From the NCBI GenBank assembly GCA_032209605.1, contig JASFXZ010000149.1, forward strand, positions 1-64,000: DNA of 64,000 nucleotides, in the 5' to 3' direction. The DNA is from Mactromeris polynyma (Eukaryota > Mollusca > Bivalvia > Venerida > Mactridae). This document shows positions 63,937-64,000 of this stretch, in pieces. Every line of letters begins with the position of its first letter. Positions within the stretch are counted from its first letter, which is position 1. The notes beneath the pieces are model-generated. The model was given only the letters and a program-made list of their open reading frames with translations, made no database searches and had not been told where the DNA came from. Both the position numbers and the translations under genes were made by a program.

Positions 63937-64000
63937 CGTTTTCTTGGACTTTACAGTTCCAGACTTGCAGATTTTGGCTGTTGATGCTTCTTGTACAGAT
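63937..64000 (-). CDS. Exon 1, unit 3 gene (partial, cut by window end)
   Basis: The 3' 64 nt of exon 1 with the AAAACG|GTAAAT donor, matching unit 2. The start and promoter lie beyond the window. Confidence 0.6.

Overview
The window looks like AT-rich nuclear DNA of a mollusc, most probably a bivalve. It has no bacterial-style gene packing. It holds spliced minus-strand exons with consensus splice sites, several decayed non-LTR retrotransposons of types I associate with bivalve genomes, tRNA-derived SINEs, TIR elements, and large tandem duplications. I see no rRNA, functional tRNA or CRISPR array. The species call is inference.

Most of the window is one roughly 25-kb segment repeated in tandem: unit 1 (before position 1 to about 32511), unit 2 (about 32512-57888) and unit 3 (57889 to the window end). 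Along the plus strand each unit carries: a short flank plus 'M module'; a three-exon minus-strand gene; a non-coding 'X block'; a decayed LINE (LINE1, minus strand); a 1.5-copy remnant of a 79-bp minisatellite; a second decayed LINE (LINE2, plus strand); a second M module; a non-coding 'Y block'; and a full 79-bp minisatellite array. At the left edge a further 7,075-bp tandem duplication (1-5649 repeated at 7076-12724) appears identical. It truncates one gene copy, and it brings along a 4.2-kb block that units 2 and 3 lack.

The recurring gene has exon 1 with a signal peptide and a cysteine-rich module, exon 2 with more cysteine-rich ectodomain, and exon 3 ending in a short hydrophobic tail. 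Both splice junctions are phase 0. Unit 2 reads as an open 587-residue protein. Unit 1 has a 14-nt frameshift deletion in exon 2. Unit 3 is open where visible, but its intron 1 holds a 1.72-kb TIR element and the window ends inside exon 1. The ectodomain resembles the N-terminal regions of molluscan adhesion/methuselah-like receptors, yet no seven-helix domain is present. The C-terminus looks like a GPI-attachment signal. The best lead here is therefore a tandem cluster of secreted or lipid-anchored receptor-like ectodomains that are changing quickly in amino-acid sequence.

The mobile elements date the events. The minisatellite-flank-M segment duplicated first, as shown by empty LINE2 target sites. 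LINE1 and LINE2 then inserted, the 25-kb segment duplicated, and each unit gained private changes: a nested LINE and a 27-bp minisatellite in unit 1, a 591-bp duplication in unit 2, and expansion of the 79-bp array from about 12 to about 53 copies at the unit 2/3 boundary plus a TIR element in unit 3.
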